Part shown: piece by piece, positions 8,838 through 17,592 of the stretch
How the letters are laid out: each line of letters begins with the position of its first letter
Position numbering within the stretch: the first letter of the stretch is position 1
Assembly: GCA_029260075.1 (NCBI GenBank)
Contig: JAJDDY010000041.1
Location: 1 to 64,000 of the forward strand
DNA length: 64,000 nucleotides
Direction: 5' to 3'
Source: Phycisphaerae bacterium
GTDB lineage: Bacteria; Planctomycetota; Phycisphaerae; UBA1845
Position numbers and translations under genes: made by a program
The notes under the pieces: generated by a model
Told to the model about the DNA's origin: nothing
What the model saw: only the letters and a program-made list of their open reading frames with translations
Database searches by the model: none

Positions 8838-10304
8838 TCAGACGGGTCGGACACCCAAGACGAGGGCTCCGACGCCGCCGCTTTGTAGGATGGTGGCGGT
8901 GCGCGATGTGCGGTTTCCATACTCATCGACGACGCCGCGGATGGCGTCGGCCGCGCGGTCGGTGTTCTCCATGAGCACGGCCACCACGCCACCGCAACCG
9001 TGGCCCGTAATCCGTGCGCCTAAGATTCCTGCGTCCACGTCGGCGCTACGAATGAGGCGTACGAGAAGATCCGTCTCGATACTACCGAGTCCGCACCGCT
9101 GCCCATAGCTCCAGTGGGAGGCGTACATCAGCTCGCCGGCTTGGCGGAGGGACGATAGGTCGCCTTCTGTGGCCGCACGCTGCATGCATCGCGCGAACGA
9201 CTGGGCCCGGTCGTTTTCGTAGACGTGGTGCTCCGTTCGCGATCGGACCTTGTAAAGGACGTCCGGATCGATGCGTGTGATTGTGTCGCCGGTTTCCCCG
9301 AACAGCTTGAGGAACTCGCTGCCCTTGAGTTTCGTGGGCAGACGGTCGCGAAATCGGTTGACGTAGTCTGCGACGGAGACCTCGGCGAGGCGCCCGGACC
9401 AAGGAATTCGGTTCTTGTTTTCGTGCCGGATGATCCGGTCGACAAGGGTGCCTCCCATGTGGCTTGCGATGCGAACGGCGTCGTACTTCCGTTGCGCGTT
9501 GCCGCACAGCGTGCCGGTGGCCATTCCGAAGAGTGCGATTCCATCGGGCAGTTCGATCGCGTCGTTGATCGTTAGCGGTTCGGCGCAAACGCAAGTCAGG
9601 CCGGTGGGTGCGGCGCGCAGAACGCAGGCTGCGTCAGCCAAGCCCACAGGGAGGCCCATCCAACAGCGCACGACACGATGAACGATATTCACGGCCGTGG
9701 TCACGTCGAGTGATCGACCGGAGGCACCTGTGACCGCGACCAATGTGGCCGCTGACGCAGCCGCCTCGGCGCCGGTGCCGGGCAACTCGTCCAGACCCGT
9801 CGACAAGACAACGGACATCCCCTCGGCGGTTCGGTCGATCACGCCGTCGCGGAAGAGTTCGACCAGCGTGGCGATCACGCAGCGTGATGTCTTACTGAGT
9901 TCGCCGGGTAATATGGCCGGTAAGTCGTCGCAGCCGATCGGTTCACCGCCGTCCTGAAACAGGGCGGATATCGGTAGGCACTGCGTAGGATCGCTCTTGT
10001 TTGACGACGCCCACGCGATCTTGATCGTGATATTCGAATCTGCGGCGCGAGCAGCACTGACGCATACGTGTCGATCGATGGGCAAGGAAAGTGTTAGCGA
10101 ACCGGTATAGTCAGCCGACCCGCCGAACACGTCCAAATGCCCACAGGCGCAGCCGAGGAAGCGGGCGACACCGGAAGACGCCTCGTTGATTACGGCGTCG
10201 ATCGTTGGCGAGGTCGGCCAAGTGGGCGCTGAAACCGCCGGACGCCTAAGATTGGATCGACTGACGTGAGGACGCGACAGCGGCGACTTGGGCTCTACTT
10301 TCAT
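8838..10304 (-). CDS. GHMP-family sugar kinase, L-arabinokinase/galactokinase-like
   Basis: 488 residues. Motif 1 reads HLDVFGGSADYTGSL (about residues 56-70), which fits the kinase half of plant L-arabinokinase (DVMGG.ADYSGS) better than classical galactokinase (GEHTDY). Motif 2 is PGTGAEAAASAAT (about 174-187) and motif 3 is GHGCGGVV (about 434-441), so the ATP-binding GHMP fold is complete. Likely reaction: ATP-dependent phosphorylation of C1 of an aldose such as L-arabinose or galactose. The plant enzyme's N-terminal glycosyltransferase-like domain is absent. Only 24 bases separate its start from the following minus-strand gene on the 3' side of that gene's reading, so co-transcription with the BFN gene is likely. 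Confidence 0.8.
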   Translation of the reverse strand: MKVEPKSPLSRPHVSRSNLRRPAVSAPTWPTSPTIDAVINEASSGVARFLGCACGHLDVFGGSADYTGSLTLSLPIDRHVCVSAARAADSNITIKIAWASSNKSDPTQCLPISALFQDGGEPIGCDDLPAILPGELSKTSRCVIATLVELFRDGVIDRTAEGMSVVLSTGLDELPGTGAEAAASAATLVAVTGASGRSLDVTTAVNIVHRVVRCWMGLPVGLADAACVLRAAPTGLTCVCAEPLTINDAIELPDGIALFGMATGTLCGNAQRKYDAVRIASHMGGTLVDRIIRHENKNRIPWSGRLAEVSVADYVNRFRDRLPTKLKGSEFLKLFGETGDTITRIDPDVLYKVRSRTEHHVYENDRAQSFARCMQRAATEGDLSSLRQAGELMYASHWSYGQRCGLGSIETDLLVRLIRSADVDAGILGARITGHGCGGVVAVLMENTDRAADAIRGVVDEYGNRTSRTATILQSGGVGALVLGVRPV

Positions 10305-10328
10305 TCGAGCATCCCAACAAACGCGAAA

Positions 10329-10727
10329 CTAGCAGACTTCGCGTAGGACCGATTCATCAACAAAAATAGGTGTGTCCGTTCCGGCGCCGACGGCGATGGC
10401 GTCGGACGGACGCGAGTCGATCTCAAAGGTTTCACCGCCCCGACGAACAACCAACTTCGCGAAGAACGTCGATTCTCTCAATTCGCTGATAACAATCTGG
10501 TCGAGTTGGCATTCGAGTCCGTCAAGAAGGCGCTCGATCAAATCGTGTGTCAGCGGGCGGTGCGTCGGGACCATGCGCGTGCGCCGATCGATGGCGCGGC
10601 CCTCGTGAATCCCGATCAGAATCGGGAACGCCCGATCGCCGTCAGTCTCACGGAGCACAACCATGGCCATCTTCTCCTCGTCGGAGTCGACGAGGACGAT
10701 GCGCGCTACAGCCATTTTTACGAGCAT
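10329..10727 (-). CDS. Bifunctional nuclease family (DUF151/BFN) protein
   Basis: About 132 residues. The domain fits DUF151/BFN throughout: VVLRETDGDRAFPILIGIHEG, then RPLTHDLIERLLDGL, then the characteristic SRPSDAIAVGAGTDTPIFV near the end. Plant and bacterial members have been described with combined RNase and DNase activity. ATG at 10727 is preferred because GGAG lies 8 bases upstream; an in-frame GTG at 10754 would add nine residues without such support. It lies directly upstream of the GHMP kinase gene on the same strand. Confidence 0.9.
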   Translation of the reverse strand: MLVKMAVARIVLVDSDEEKMAMVVLRETDGDRAFPILIGIHEGRAIDRRTRMVPTHRPLTHDLIERLLDGLECQLDQIVISELRESTFFAKLVVRRGGETFEIDSRPSDAIAVGAGTDTPIFVDESVLREVC

Positions 10728-10929
10728 GCCGAATGCTCCGCTTGTCAGAAGCACCTTGCCGATGCTTTGATTAACGAACGACGCTAAGTTGCAACCGCGG
10801 CGGCCACAGGCGATGGCTCAAGACTTCGCAGCGCCGACAATCATTCGTCGGCACCTGCTGAGCAGCGTGAACGGTTTTCGCTCGTGCCATCACAGTCGCG
10901 TTCCGATTGAGACGCGGAGCTTACGTGAC

Positions 10930-11793
10930 TTATTCAGACCGGCCAGCCAATGCGTGTTGGAGGCGGTCCAACTGATTCGCATCCATCGACACGCCTTGTT
11001 CCACCGTGGGAAACCCTCCCGTCCGAACGTCTTCGCCATAAGCACGAAAAGCGTCAACCAGCACGCTGCGCAACTGTGCATACTGCTTGACCGAAGGCGG
11101 CGGATGACCGGCGCCGTAGCCAAGCATATCGTGCATGACCAAGACCTGCCCGTCGCAGAACGGCCCGGATACGATGCCGATCACCGGGAGGTCTGTCGAT
11201 TCCGAGATGATCTTGGCTACCTCAACCGGTACAGCTTCAAGAAGCAGGGCGATGGCCCCCGCCTTCTCCATGATCTTGGCGTCTTCAATAATGCGTTGAG
11301 CGTCGGGCGCCAACTTTCCTTGTACGCGGTATCCGCCTGCGCTTTGAATCGATTGTGGCTTCAAACCCAGATGGGCCATGACCGGAATCGTCGCCGCCGA
11401 CATGGCTTCGACCGTGCCGACAAGGCGGCGGTCGACCTCAACCTTGACCGCGTCGCAACCGGCCTGCGCCATGAACAAGCCCGCGTTGCGAATGGCGTCC
11501 TCGTGGCAGACTTGGTAACTCAAGTAGGGCATATCACCGACGAGGTAAGTCGACGGCGCACCACGCCGAACCGCTTCTGTTATGGTTACCATATGTTCTA
11601 CGGTGGCGGGAAGCGTAGTGGCGTGGCCCAGACACACTTCGGCGTAGGTGTCACCGACAAGGAGTGTGTCGATCTCGGCCTGTTCCATCAGCAGGGCCAT
11701 ACTGTAGTCGTAGCAGGTGAGCATGGAGATCTTGCGACCCTCGCGCTTATGGGCTCGCAATGTGCCGATGGTTGTTTTTCTGCGCACGGTCAT
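10930..11793 (-). CDS. panB: 3-methyl-2-oxobutanoate hydroxymethyltransferase
   Basis: About 287 residues from ATG 11793 (a start 13 residues further up is possible). PanB hallmarks: KISMLTCYDYSMALLMEQAEIDTLLVGD, GHATTLPATVEHM, and the DMPYLSY segment; HLGLKPQS and GIGSGP-like IGIVSGPFCDGQVLV complete the TIM-barrel active site. It converts 2-oxoisovalerate plus 5,10-methylene-THF to ketopantoate, the first committed step to pantothenate and CoA. No panC or panD is adjacent in this window. Cytoplasmic. Confidence 0.95.
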   Translation of the reverse strand: MTVRRKTTIGTLRAHKREGRKISMLTCYDYSMALLMEQAEIDTLLVGDTYAEVCLGHATTLPATVEHMVTITEAVRRGAPSTYLVGDMPYLSYQVCHEDAIRNAGLFMAQAGCDAVKVEVDRRLVGTVEAMSAATIPVMAHLGLKPQSIQSAGGYRVQGKLAPDAQRIIEDAKIMEKAGAIALLLEAVPVEVAKIISESTDLPVIGIVSGPFCDGQVLVMHDMLGYGAGHPPPSVKQYAQLRSVLVDAFRAYGEDVRTGGFPTVEQGVSMDANQLDRLQHALAGRSE

Positions 11794-11846
11794 AGTACCA
11801 AGCAAGATACGCGAATCACAGCCACCGATCAAGAACCGTGTCGCTA

Positions 11847-12025
11847 CGGGTGCATGACACTATGGGCGGCTTGCGAATCATCGAACCTGTGCTCGATTCA
11901 ATCTGCGCCGTAGTTCTTGTCAGAGCCCCGAGCGCAAGCGAGCGGATCCCAACACGCTTGATTGACCGCCCAAGCTCCGGCGCTGGCGTTTAGGGCTCTG
12001 AAAGCTGGCCGCCGATTGTGTCACG
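11847..12025 (+). repeat. 179-bp dispersed repeat, copy 1
   Basis: This stretch matches, in reverse complement and over the same length, positions 36883-37061, with most bases conserved. It contains the inverted pair CAGAGCCC (11921-11928) and GGGCTCTG (11993-12000). It fills most of the 328-base gap between panB and selD. No reading frame is conserved between the copies, so it looks like a non-coding mobile or structural element. Confidence 0.8.
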
Positions 12026-12121
12026 TTCCCGTCGCCATGCCGGCGTCTTCAGCGACGAATTCGCCCGTGTCCGCGCACAGTCTTCTTCGTAATGATGGGC
12101 AAGAATCGTCGAATCGCTGCG

Positions 12122-13171
12122 CTACGACATCGCCACAACCGTTCGATCTGAATGCGGTCGAATGTCTCCGATGATCGCGGCGGCGCGAGTCTTGCGCCGC
12201 TTGAGACCGGCTACCAGGTCATCGGCTTTGTCGGGCGCTACTGCAATCAGCAAGCCGCCCGAAGTTTGTGCGTCGGCCAAGACATTGAGCAAGAGCCCGT
12301 CGGCGCCGGTGGAATCAATCCGGTCTCCCACATACGCCAGATTGGATTGGTACGCCCGTGTCAGCATGCCCTTGCCGGCTAGCTTCATTGTTTGTTCGAG
12401 GAGCGGGACCACGTTGGTGTTGATTCGGAGTGTCACGTTGGCGGCATCGCCCATTTCGTGGGCATGGCCGATCAATCCGAAACCGGTGATGTCCGTCGCA
12501 GCGTGGATGCCGACCTCAAGCATAGCCTCGCACGCGCCGGCGTTGAGATCGGTCATGACGTCGATCGCCTCAGCAAGATCCTCGTCTCCGATCTTGTTGG
12601 CTTTGGCCGCTGACGTCAGCACGCCGCTGCCGATTGGCTTGGTCAGCACCAACGCATCGCCCTCGCGCGCGCCGCCGTTGGTGACGATCTGGTCCGGGTG
12701 AATCAAACCGGTTACCGACAGGCCGAACTTGATTTCGGTATCGCGCACGCTGTGTCCGCCCGCGACGACGGCGCCAGCCGCCCTCACGCGCTCTCCGCCG
12801 CCGCGTAGAATGTCGCCGAGAATCTCCGCCGGGAGTTCCTCGTCGGGGAAGCCCACGATGTTGAGCGCGGTAAGTGGGCGACCGCCCATTGCGTAGATGT
12901 CCGACAGGCTGTTGGCGGCGGCGATCTGCCCGAATGTGTACGGATCGTCCACGAGGGGCGGAAAGAAGTCGACGGTAACGACGATCGCCGTCAGGTCGTC
13001 GAGCCTGTAGACGCCAGCGTCTTCAAAATGCTCAGTGCCCACCAAGAGGTTCGGGTCCGACTGTTTGGGTAATGCACGCAGTACCTGCGCCATGGCTTCC
13101 ACCGGAAGCTTACCCGCTCACCCGGCGCAGCTTGCGTAGTCGGTCAGACGGTGTTTTTTTGCTAGATTCAT
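12122..13171 (-). CDS. selD: Selenide, water dikinase with in-frame selenocysteine codon
   Basis: SelD makes selenophosphate from selenide and ATP. Reading from ATG 13171, codon 18 is TGA (13120-13118) and the frame continues without another stop to 12122 (349 residues). Around it the protein reads HRLTDYASCAG-U-AGKLP, where U falls at the catalytic Cys17 of E. coli SelD and K21 at the essential Lys20. Downstream are the ATP-binding VVTVDFFPPLVDDPYTFGQ and AANSLSDIYAMGG segments. A perfect hairpin (GCTTCC-GGT-GGAAGC, 13109-13095) lies 11 bases after the TGA, in the place of a bacterial SECIS. An automatic caller would start at GTG 13102 and lose the active site. No Shine-Dalgarno is visible; a TATACT box ends 7 bases upstream, so a leaderless message is possible. 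Confidence 0.88.
13095..13109 (-). promoter_or_regulatory. Candidate bacterial SECIS hairpin in selD
   Basis: Directly downstream of the in-frame TGA at 13120-13118, the minus strand forms a 6-bp perfect stem with a GGU loop (GCTTCC-GGT-GGAAGC). Bacterial SECIS elements are small stem-loops inside the coding region just 3' of UGA, with a G (often GU) in the loop that SelB reads. The loop begins 14 bases after the UGA, slightly closer than usual, so the exact pairing may differ. Confidence 0.6.
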
Positions 13172-13510
13172 ACCGGAAGTATATGCTGGGGAAGCGGATT
13201 TGCCCATTTTTCCGGACGCCCGCGTCAAGCCGCTGACCCAACCGGACCGATGCAGAAAGGGAAGCAGCAGTCGAAACTGGCGTATCGAGTCGACTACTTG
13301 GGTTCCGGCCCAGCTTGGCGTTGCCGTCCGCAGTAGCGTGGTGGGCGACGTTGTGCAACCGCGTCCGCCCATCGGGTATATAACCCAGTGGGTATGTCGA
13401 CGTTCGGCGTGGCGTGCCCGTGTTGGTTGCCGCATGGCGGTGGAGCGAGCCGGTCGCGTTTGTAATAAGGATAATCCGCTCCGCAGCCCGGTGCGGCTTC
13501 CACAATTAAC
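13172..13510. other. Divergent intergenic region, selD / cyclophilin
   Basis: 339 bases between divergent genes. A TATACT box on the minus strand (13184-13179) could serve selD. A small palindrome GGGTATATAACCC (13374-13386) contains TATAAC and could be a -10 or operator for the plus-strand cyclophilin gene. No tRNA, riboswitch or coding feature is seen. Confidence 0.35.
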
Positions 13511-14521
13511 ATGAACAATCGATTTCAACGACAAGCAGCGGCTGCCAGCCTATTCGCTTCGCTATGGCTGGCCGTCCCGGTGTGTGCGCAGCAGATGACC
13601 ATGATTTCGGGCGTTCGCGCGGAGCTGCGACCGGTTTCTTACCGCGTGCCCGTGGGTCGACCCGTGCTCGTCCGGTTCATCCTGGAGAACACTTCGGATA
13701 AACCAAAGACGCTGACGGTACCCGGTACGAATCCAGCCATCCCCTCGCCAGAGTCCGGCCTGCCAATCGCGCACATATTCAGTAGTGGTGATAATAATGG
13801 AGTGTCGATTACAACTCCGACTGGTCGTCAGTTTACCGACGCTAACGGTTATCATGCGAGCGAGGAGGCTCCGATTCTCATGATCGCGCCCCACGGGAGC
13901 GTCGGCGCCTCGCTTGATCTTCGAGAATACTTCCCTACGCTCCGCGGCGCTGGTCAGTACCGCGTGACGTGGAACCCCTATGGCGGAGCGTTGGGCTCGG
14001 TGTCTGTCGTGCTGAATATCGCTTCCCTTCGCCGCGCCGAAATCGTCACCGATTTGGGTACCATGTCTGTCCGTTTCTTCTACCGCGACGCTCCCGTTCA
14101 CGTCGCCAACTTCATCGAGTTGGCGCAGTCCGGTTTCTACAACGGGCGTACGTTCCACCGCCTAGAACCGGGCTACCTGATTCAAGGCGGGTGCCCGCGT
14201 GGCGACGGCACGGGAATTCGGTCTGACGGGAAGCGATTGAAAGCCGAGTTCAACAGCCAGGCCATGCGCAAGGGTAGCCTGGCGATGGCGTTGTTAGACG
14301 ACGATCCCGACTCCGCCAGTTGTCAGTTTTTCATCTGCAACACACGGCAGAAGGATTGGGACGGGCGATACACAATCTTCGGCGAACTGGTCGGTGACGA
14401 GTCGCTTGACGTGCTCGATCGACTCATGGGCTCACCCGTCGATGACTCCGGGTCTCCCGTCAGTCCCATCAACATGCGGTCCGTTCGTATTGTAGACGCG
14501 CCGTTGGAAGACCTTCCCTAG
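13511..14521 (+). CDS. Secreted cyclophilin-type peptidyl-prolyl isomerase
   Basis: 336 residues. A signal peptide (hydrophobic AAAASLFASLWLAVPVCA, cleaved before QQ) directs it to the periplasm or outside. Residues about 25-175 form a beta-rich N-terminal domain of unknown role (VLVRFILENTSDKPKTL resembles an intracellular-protease-inhibitor/Ig-like strand pattern). The cyclophilin domain covers about 180-325 with HVANFIELAQSGFYNGRTFHR, GYLIQGGCPRGDGTG, SLAMAL and SCQFFI, all standard. The active-site Arg of FHR is present. It likely assists folding of exported proteins. A MITE-like element begins exactly after the stop codon. Confidence 0.92.
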   Translation: MNNRFQRQAAAASLFASLWLAVPVCAQQMTMISGVRAELRPVSYRVPVGRPVLVRFILENTSDKPKTLTVPGTNPAIPSPESGLPIAHIFSSGDNNGVSITTPTGRQFTDANGYHASEEAPILMIAPHGSVGASLDLREYFPTLRGAGQYRVTWNPYGGALGSVSVVLNIASLRRAEIVTDLGTMSVRFFYRDAPVHVANFIELAQSGFYNGRTFHRLEPGYLIQGGCPRGDGTGIRSDGKRLKAEFNSQAMRKGSLAMALLDDDPDSASCQFFICNTRQKDWDGRYTIFGELVGDESLDVLDRLMGSPVDDSGSPVSPINMRSVRIVDAPLEDLP

Positions 14522-14580
14522 CAGGCCGTCGAGCGAGTGTGGCACCGGCGCACCGGCATCCAGCCCGTGATCCATTGGCG
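14522..14580 (+). repeat. MITE-like element, copy b (partial)
   Basis: CAGGCCGTCGAG begins at the base after the cyclophilin stop codon (TAG, 14519-14521). It is followed by GTGTGGCACCGG, a slightly longer hairpin and TGATCCATT. The left end and hairpin match the family; the right end is not recognised. The next 220 bases up to the promoter of the polyamine operon show nothing gene-like. Confidence 0.6.
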
Positions 14581-14798
14581 GTTTTGCCCTTCAAACGGCG
14601 ACGCAGTACGTCACCACGGTCGGGCTCGCCGCGACGCGCTCGAATCCCCGCCTTGTCCAACAGACTGCTCACGAAGTCCGCCGCCGTTGAGCCCATCCGG
14701 CGACCCAAATCGGGTTGACGCCTCTCGAATAGGTTGTGAGTCGCGTGCGCGCGGGTTCCGGGGAACGTCTTGAGCTACGTTCCATCGCCGGTCGCGTG

Positions 14799-14826
14799 TT
14801 GTTCCCGCACGTCGACCCTGTATAAT
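14799..14826 (+). promoter_or_regulatory. Promoter of the polyamine operon
   Basis: A perfect -10 hexamer TATAAT (14821-14826) lies 16 bases after TTGTTC (14799-14804). Transcription would start near 14833, about 47 bases before the TTG start of the arginine decarboxylase gene. This is the clearest sigma-70-type promoter in the first half of the window. Confidence 0.6.
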
Positions 14827-14879
14827 CCCGCCGCTCGCATTGACGCAAGAAGTCGATTCCAACGACAGGAGTACGAAGG

Positions 14880-15434
14880 TTGCAATCAGCACTTGTCCCG
14901 AAGCGCATGTTCTTCACCAAGGGCACGGGGAAACATCGGGAAAACCTCCAGTCGTTTGAGGAAGCCCTACGCGAGGCCGGCATTGCCGGGTTCAACCTCG
15001 TTCGGGTCAGCAGTATCTACCCATCCGCGTGCACGATTATCTCCAGAAAGCGGGGGTTGGATGCACTGACGCCAGGTCAGATCGTCTTCTGTGTTATGGC
15101 CGAGTGTCGCACCAACGAGCCCAACCGCCTCGCCGGCGCCGGCATCGGCCTCGCCGTCCCGGCAGACAAGACGATACACGGGTACATTTCCGAGTTCCAC
15201 GGATTCGGCATGAGGAATCGCGTGCTCGGCGACTACGTTGAGGACATGGCTGCGACAATGCTTGCGACGACGCAAGGTATCGATTTGGATCCGGACAAGG
15301 CCTACAACGAGCGCAAAGAGATATACCAGGCCAAGGGTTTGGTCGTGAATACGCGGGCCGTAGTGCAGACTGCGGAGGGTGACAAAAACGGCTTGTGGAC
15401 CACGGCTGTCGCGGCGGCTGTCTTCCTGTTTTGA
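14880..15434 (+). CDS. Pyruvoyl-dependent arginine decarboxylase
   Basis: 184 residues from a TTG start with AGGAG 8 bases upstream. The proenzyme cleavage site is the Ser pair in RVSSIYPSA (Ser44-Ser45); self-cleavage leaves a pyruvoyl group on the larger subunit. MFFTKGTGKHRENLQSFEEAL and GAGIGLAVPADKTIHGYISEFHG fit the PvlArgDC family, including the conserved Glu in SEFHG. It decarboxylates arginine to agmatine. It is followed 23 bases later by the deoxyhypusine-synthase-like gene and then by agmatinase, which fixes its role as the entry step of polyamine synthesis. Confidence 0.93.
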   Translation: MQSALVPKRMFFTKGTGKHRENLQSFEEALREAGIAGFNLVRVSSIYPSACTIISRKRGLDALTPGQIVFCVMAECRTNEPNRLAGAGIGLAVPADKTIHGYISEFHGFGMRNRVLGDYVEDMAATMLATTQGIDLDPDKAYNERKEIYQAKGLVVNTRAVVQTAEGDKNGLWTTAVAAAVFLF

Positions 15435-15457
15435 CCGAGGCGAGGGGTAGAGCGCAC

Positions 15458-16618
15458 ATGCACGATCACAAGCACCAACACGATTGTCCCGGTCCCGAAG
15501 CTTGGCTTGACGGACCTTCCATCGAGCCGCTCGTTCTCGAACACAACGAAGCCGTCGCGGACCTGATCGACAACGTGTTCGCACGGAGCGGGTTCAACGC
15601 TCGGCGGTTGGCGGAGGGGGCGAAGCTTTACGCACGCATGCTCGAAGCCGACGCGACCGTGGCGCTTACCATTGCCGGGGCGATGACGCCCATTGGTCTC
15701 AGCGGTGTGTTTACTACGTTGATCGAGCGTGGATTCGTGGACTTCATCATTTCCACCGGCGCCAACATTTTTCATGACCTGGCCCGTCCGTTCGATCTTC
15801 CGATGGTGCAGGGCAGCGCTGACGTCGACGATAACGTGCTCGAACGAGACGGCGTGGCCCGCATCTACGACGTGTTCATCTCGAACGACGATACGCTGGG
15901 CGGTGCCGATGAGATTGTCCACGACACGCTGGCCCGCATGGATCTTAGCAAGCCGTTTTCGACGGCGACGTTTCATCATGCCCTTGGAAAGCTAATTTGG
16001 GACAAGGCCGCCCATCCGGAAAAATCGTTCGTGGCGCAGGCGGCGAAGTATGATGTGCCGATCTACACGTCGTCACCAGGCGATTCGGCGATCGGCATGA
16101 ACATGATCGTTTCGCAGTTGCTCGCCGACACGATTCCGCTCAACCCGCTTATGGACGTGATCGAGACGACGGCTATCGTGCGTGATGCGAAGAAGAACGG
16201 CGTCGTCGAAATCGGTGGCGGATCCCCCAAGAATTTCTATCTGCAAACACAACCGACGCTTCATCAGATGCTGTTCGACAAGACCAGCGGCGGCCATGAC
16301 TACTGCTTACAACTCACGACGGATTCGCCGCATTGGGGTGGTCTCTCCGGGGCGACGTTCTCTGAGGCGAAGAGCTGGGGCAAGGTCCGTGATGCGCACC
16401 TCGATAACGTCGTGGTTTACTCCTGTGCTTCGATTACGATGCCGATGATCGCGCAGTACGCGCTTGTTCGGGCGAAGCCAAGATCGCACCGCCGACTGAT
16501 GGGCCGCATCGACGAAATGACGGCGGCGCTGCGCGAGGTGGCTTCTCAAAGTCCGGAACTTCGTGCGGAACACCCCGAGTTGTTCGTCGACGCAGAGCCG
16601 AGTGACGTGAAGGCTTGA
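15458..16618 (+). CDS. speY: Deoxyhypusine-synthase-like enzyme, probable homospermidine synthase
   Basis: 386 residues from ATG 15458, with GAGGGG about 9 bases upstream. The deoxyhypusine synthase fold is clear (LTIAGAMTPIGLSGVF, STGANIFHDLARPF, EIGGGSPKNF), and the catalytic lysine of the SWGK motif is present (AKSWGKV, Lys about 309). Bacteria lack eIF5A. Bacterial homologs such as that of Anabaena make homospermidine from putrescine by the same NAD-dependent aminobutyl transfer. Sitting between arginine decarboxylase and agmatinase, it most likely acts on the putrescine made here. The N-terminal His-rich tail (HDHKHQHD) is unusual and might bind metal. Confidence 0.85.
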   Translation: MHDHKHQHDCPGPEAWLDGPSIEPLVLEHNEAVADLIDNVFARSGFNARRLAEGAKLYARMLEADATVALTIAGAMTPIGLSGVFTTLIERGFVDFIISTGANIFHDLARPFDLPMVQGSADVDDNVLERDGVARIYDVFISNDDTLGGADEIVHDTLARMDLSKPFSTATFHHALGKLIWDKAAHPEKSFVAQAAKYDVPIYTSSPGDSAIGMNMIVSQLLADTIPLNPLMDVIETTAIVRDAKKNGVVEIGGGSPKNFYLQTQPTLHQMLFDKTSGGHDYCLQLTTDSPHWGGLSGATFSEAKSWGKVRDAHLDNVVVYSCASITMPMIAQYALVRAKPRSHRRLMGRIDEMTAALREVASQSPELRAEHPELFVDAEPSDVKA

Positions 16619-16625
16619 CCCGGAG

Positions 16626-16676
16626 TAGCCCGTTGAACTTGTGTGGCAACGGCTTCCAGCCGGTGAATCATCGGCG
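16626..16676 (+). repeat. MITE-like element, copy c (partial)
   Basis: TAGCCCGTTGAAC, then GTGTGGCAACGGCTTCCAGC and CGGTGAATCAT: the left end and hairpin of the family. It begins 8 bases after the stop of the deoxyhypusine-synthase-like gene and precedes agmatinase, so it lies inside the polyamine operon. Confidence 0.6.
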
Positions 16677-16706
16677 AGTTCCCCTTCTTGATGCGCTGAT
16701 CGCAAA

Positions 16707-17588
16707 ATGGAAACGATCTCCAACAATTTCCTAGGTTTGCCCGAAAAGTACAGCCGGTATGATGATGCACGGTTTGTCGTGCTGCCGATTCCGTACGATT
16801 CAGCCGCTTCATATCAACCCGGCGCCCGCAACGGGCCGGCTGCCATCGTGTCGTCGTCGTTCCACCTCGAGTGGTTCGATGAGGAGTTGGAAGCGGAGAT
16901 GTACAAGTGCGGCATCGCGACACTGGACGCGCTCGAGCCCAATCTCGACGGCCCCGAAGCCATGCAGAAGGACATCTTCACCTACGCGCGGCGCGTGGTT
17001 CGTGACGGCAAGCTCGTATTCGGGCTGGGCGGTGACCATAGTGTCACGCTCGGTCTCTATCGTGCGGCCAAGACCAAGCATAAGACGCTCTCGATTCTGC
17101 AGATCGACGCCCACCTTGACCTGCGGGATGACTTCATGGGCAGCTCTTATGCTCACGCCTGCGTGATGCGCCGGGCTGTCGACCTTGGTGCCCACGTCGT
17201 GCCCGTGGGCATTCGCGCCGTGTCTCCGGAGGAGCATCGGTTCCTCAAACGTAGGACAACCCAGCCCATTTCGCCCGTCACCGCCCGCGACTGCTACATG
17301 CAAGACGATTGGGTCGACCGCGTACTCGGCGATCTTGGCGACAACGTCTATGTGACGATTGACATCGATGGGTTCGATCCGTCGTTCGCGCCGGGTACGG
17401 GCACGCCGGAACCGGGGGGGCTTGACTGGTATCAGGTGACGGGATTATTGCGGTTGGTTGCGGCGGAGAAGAACATCGTCGGCGCCGACATCGTCGAAGT
17501 GATGCCGATTCCAGGACAGGTCGTTACGGAGTTTCTTGCGGCGAGGTTGGCGTACAAACTAATGGCGTACATACAAGCCGGGGAGTGA
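16707..17588 (+). CDS. speB: Agmatinase
   Basis: 293 residues of the ureohydrolase family. The binuclear manganese site is complete: GGDHSVTLG, DAHLDLRDD, and DIDGFDPSFAPGTGTPEPGG. It hydrolyses agmatine to putrescine and urea, the step between the decarboxylase and the homospermidine synthase encoded just upstream. The pair plus SpeY gives a self-contained arginine-to-homospermidine route. Cytoplasmic. Confidence 0.95.
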   Translation: METISNNFLGLPEKYSRYDDARFVVLPIPYDSAASYQPGARNGPAAIVSSSFHLEWFDEELEAEMYKCGIATLDALEPNLDGPEAMQKDIFTYARRVVRDGKLVFGLGGDHSVTLGLYRAAKTKHKTLSILQIDAHLDLRDDFMGSSYAHACVMRRAVDLGAHVVPVGIRAVSPEEHRFLKRRTTQPISPVTARDCYMQDDWVDRVLGDLGDNVYVTIDIDGFDPSFAPGTGTPEPGGLDWYQVTGLLRLVAAEKNIVGADIVEVMPIPGQVVTEFLAARLAYKLMAYIQAGE

Positions 17589-17592
17589 GCCC

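Noticed and set aside
10789-11913. 374-codon frame antisense to panB
   Set aside because: PanB is unambiguous on the other strand; the antisense product shows no family pattern.
13118-13534. Separate 138-codon gene ending at the selD TGA
   Set aside because: Only its last 17 codons resemble a protein, and these continue in frame past the TGA as the SelD N-terminus.
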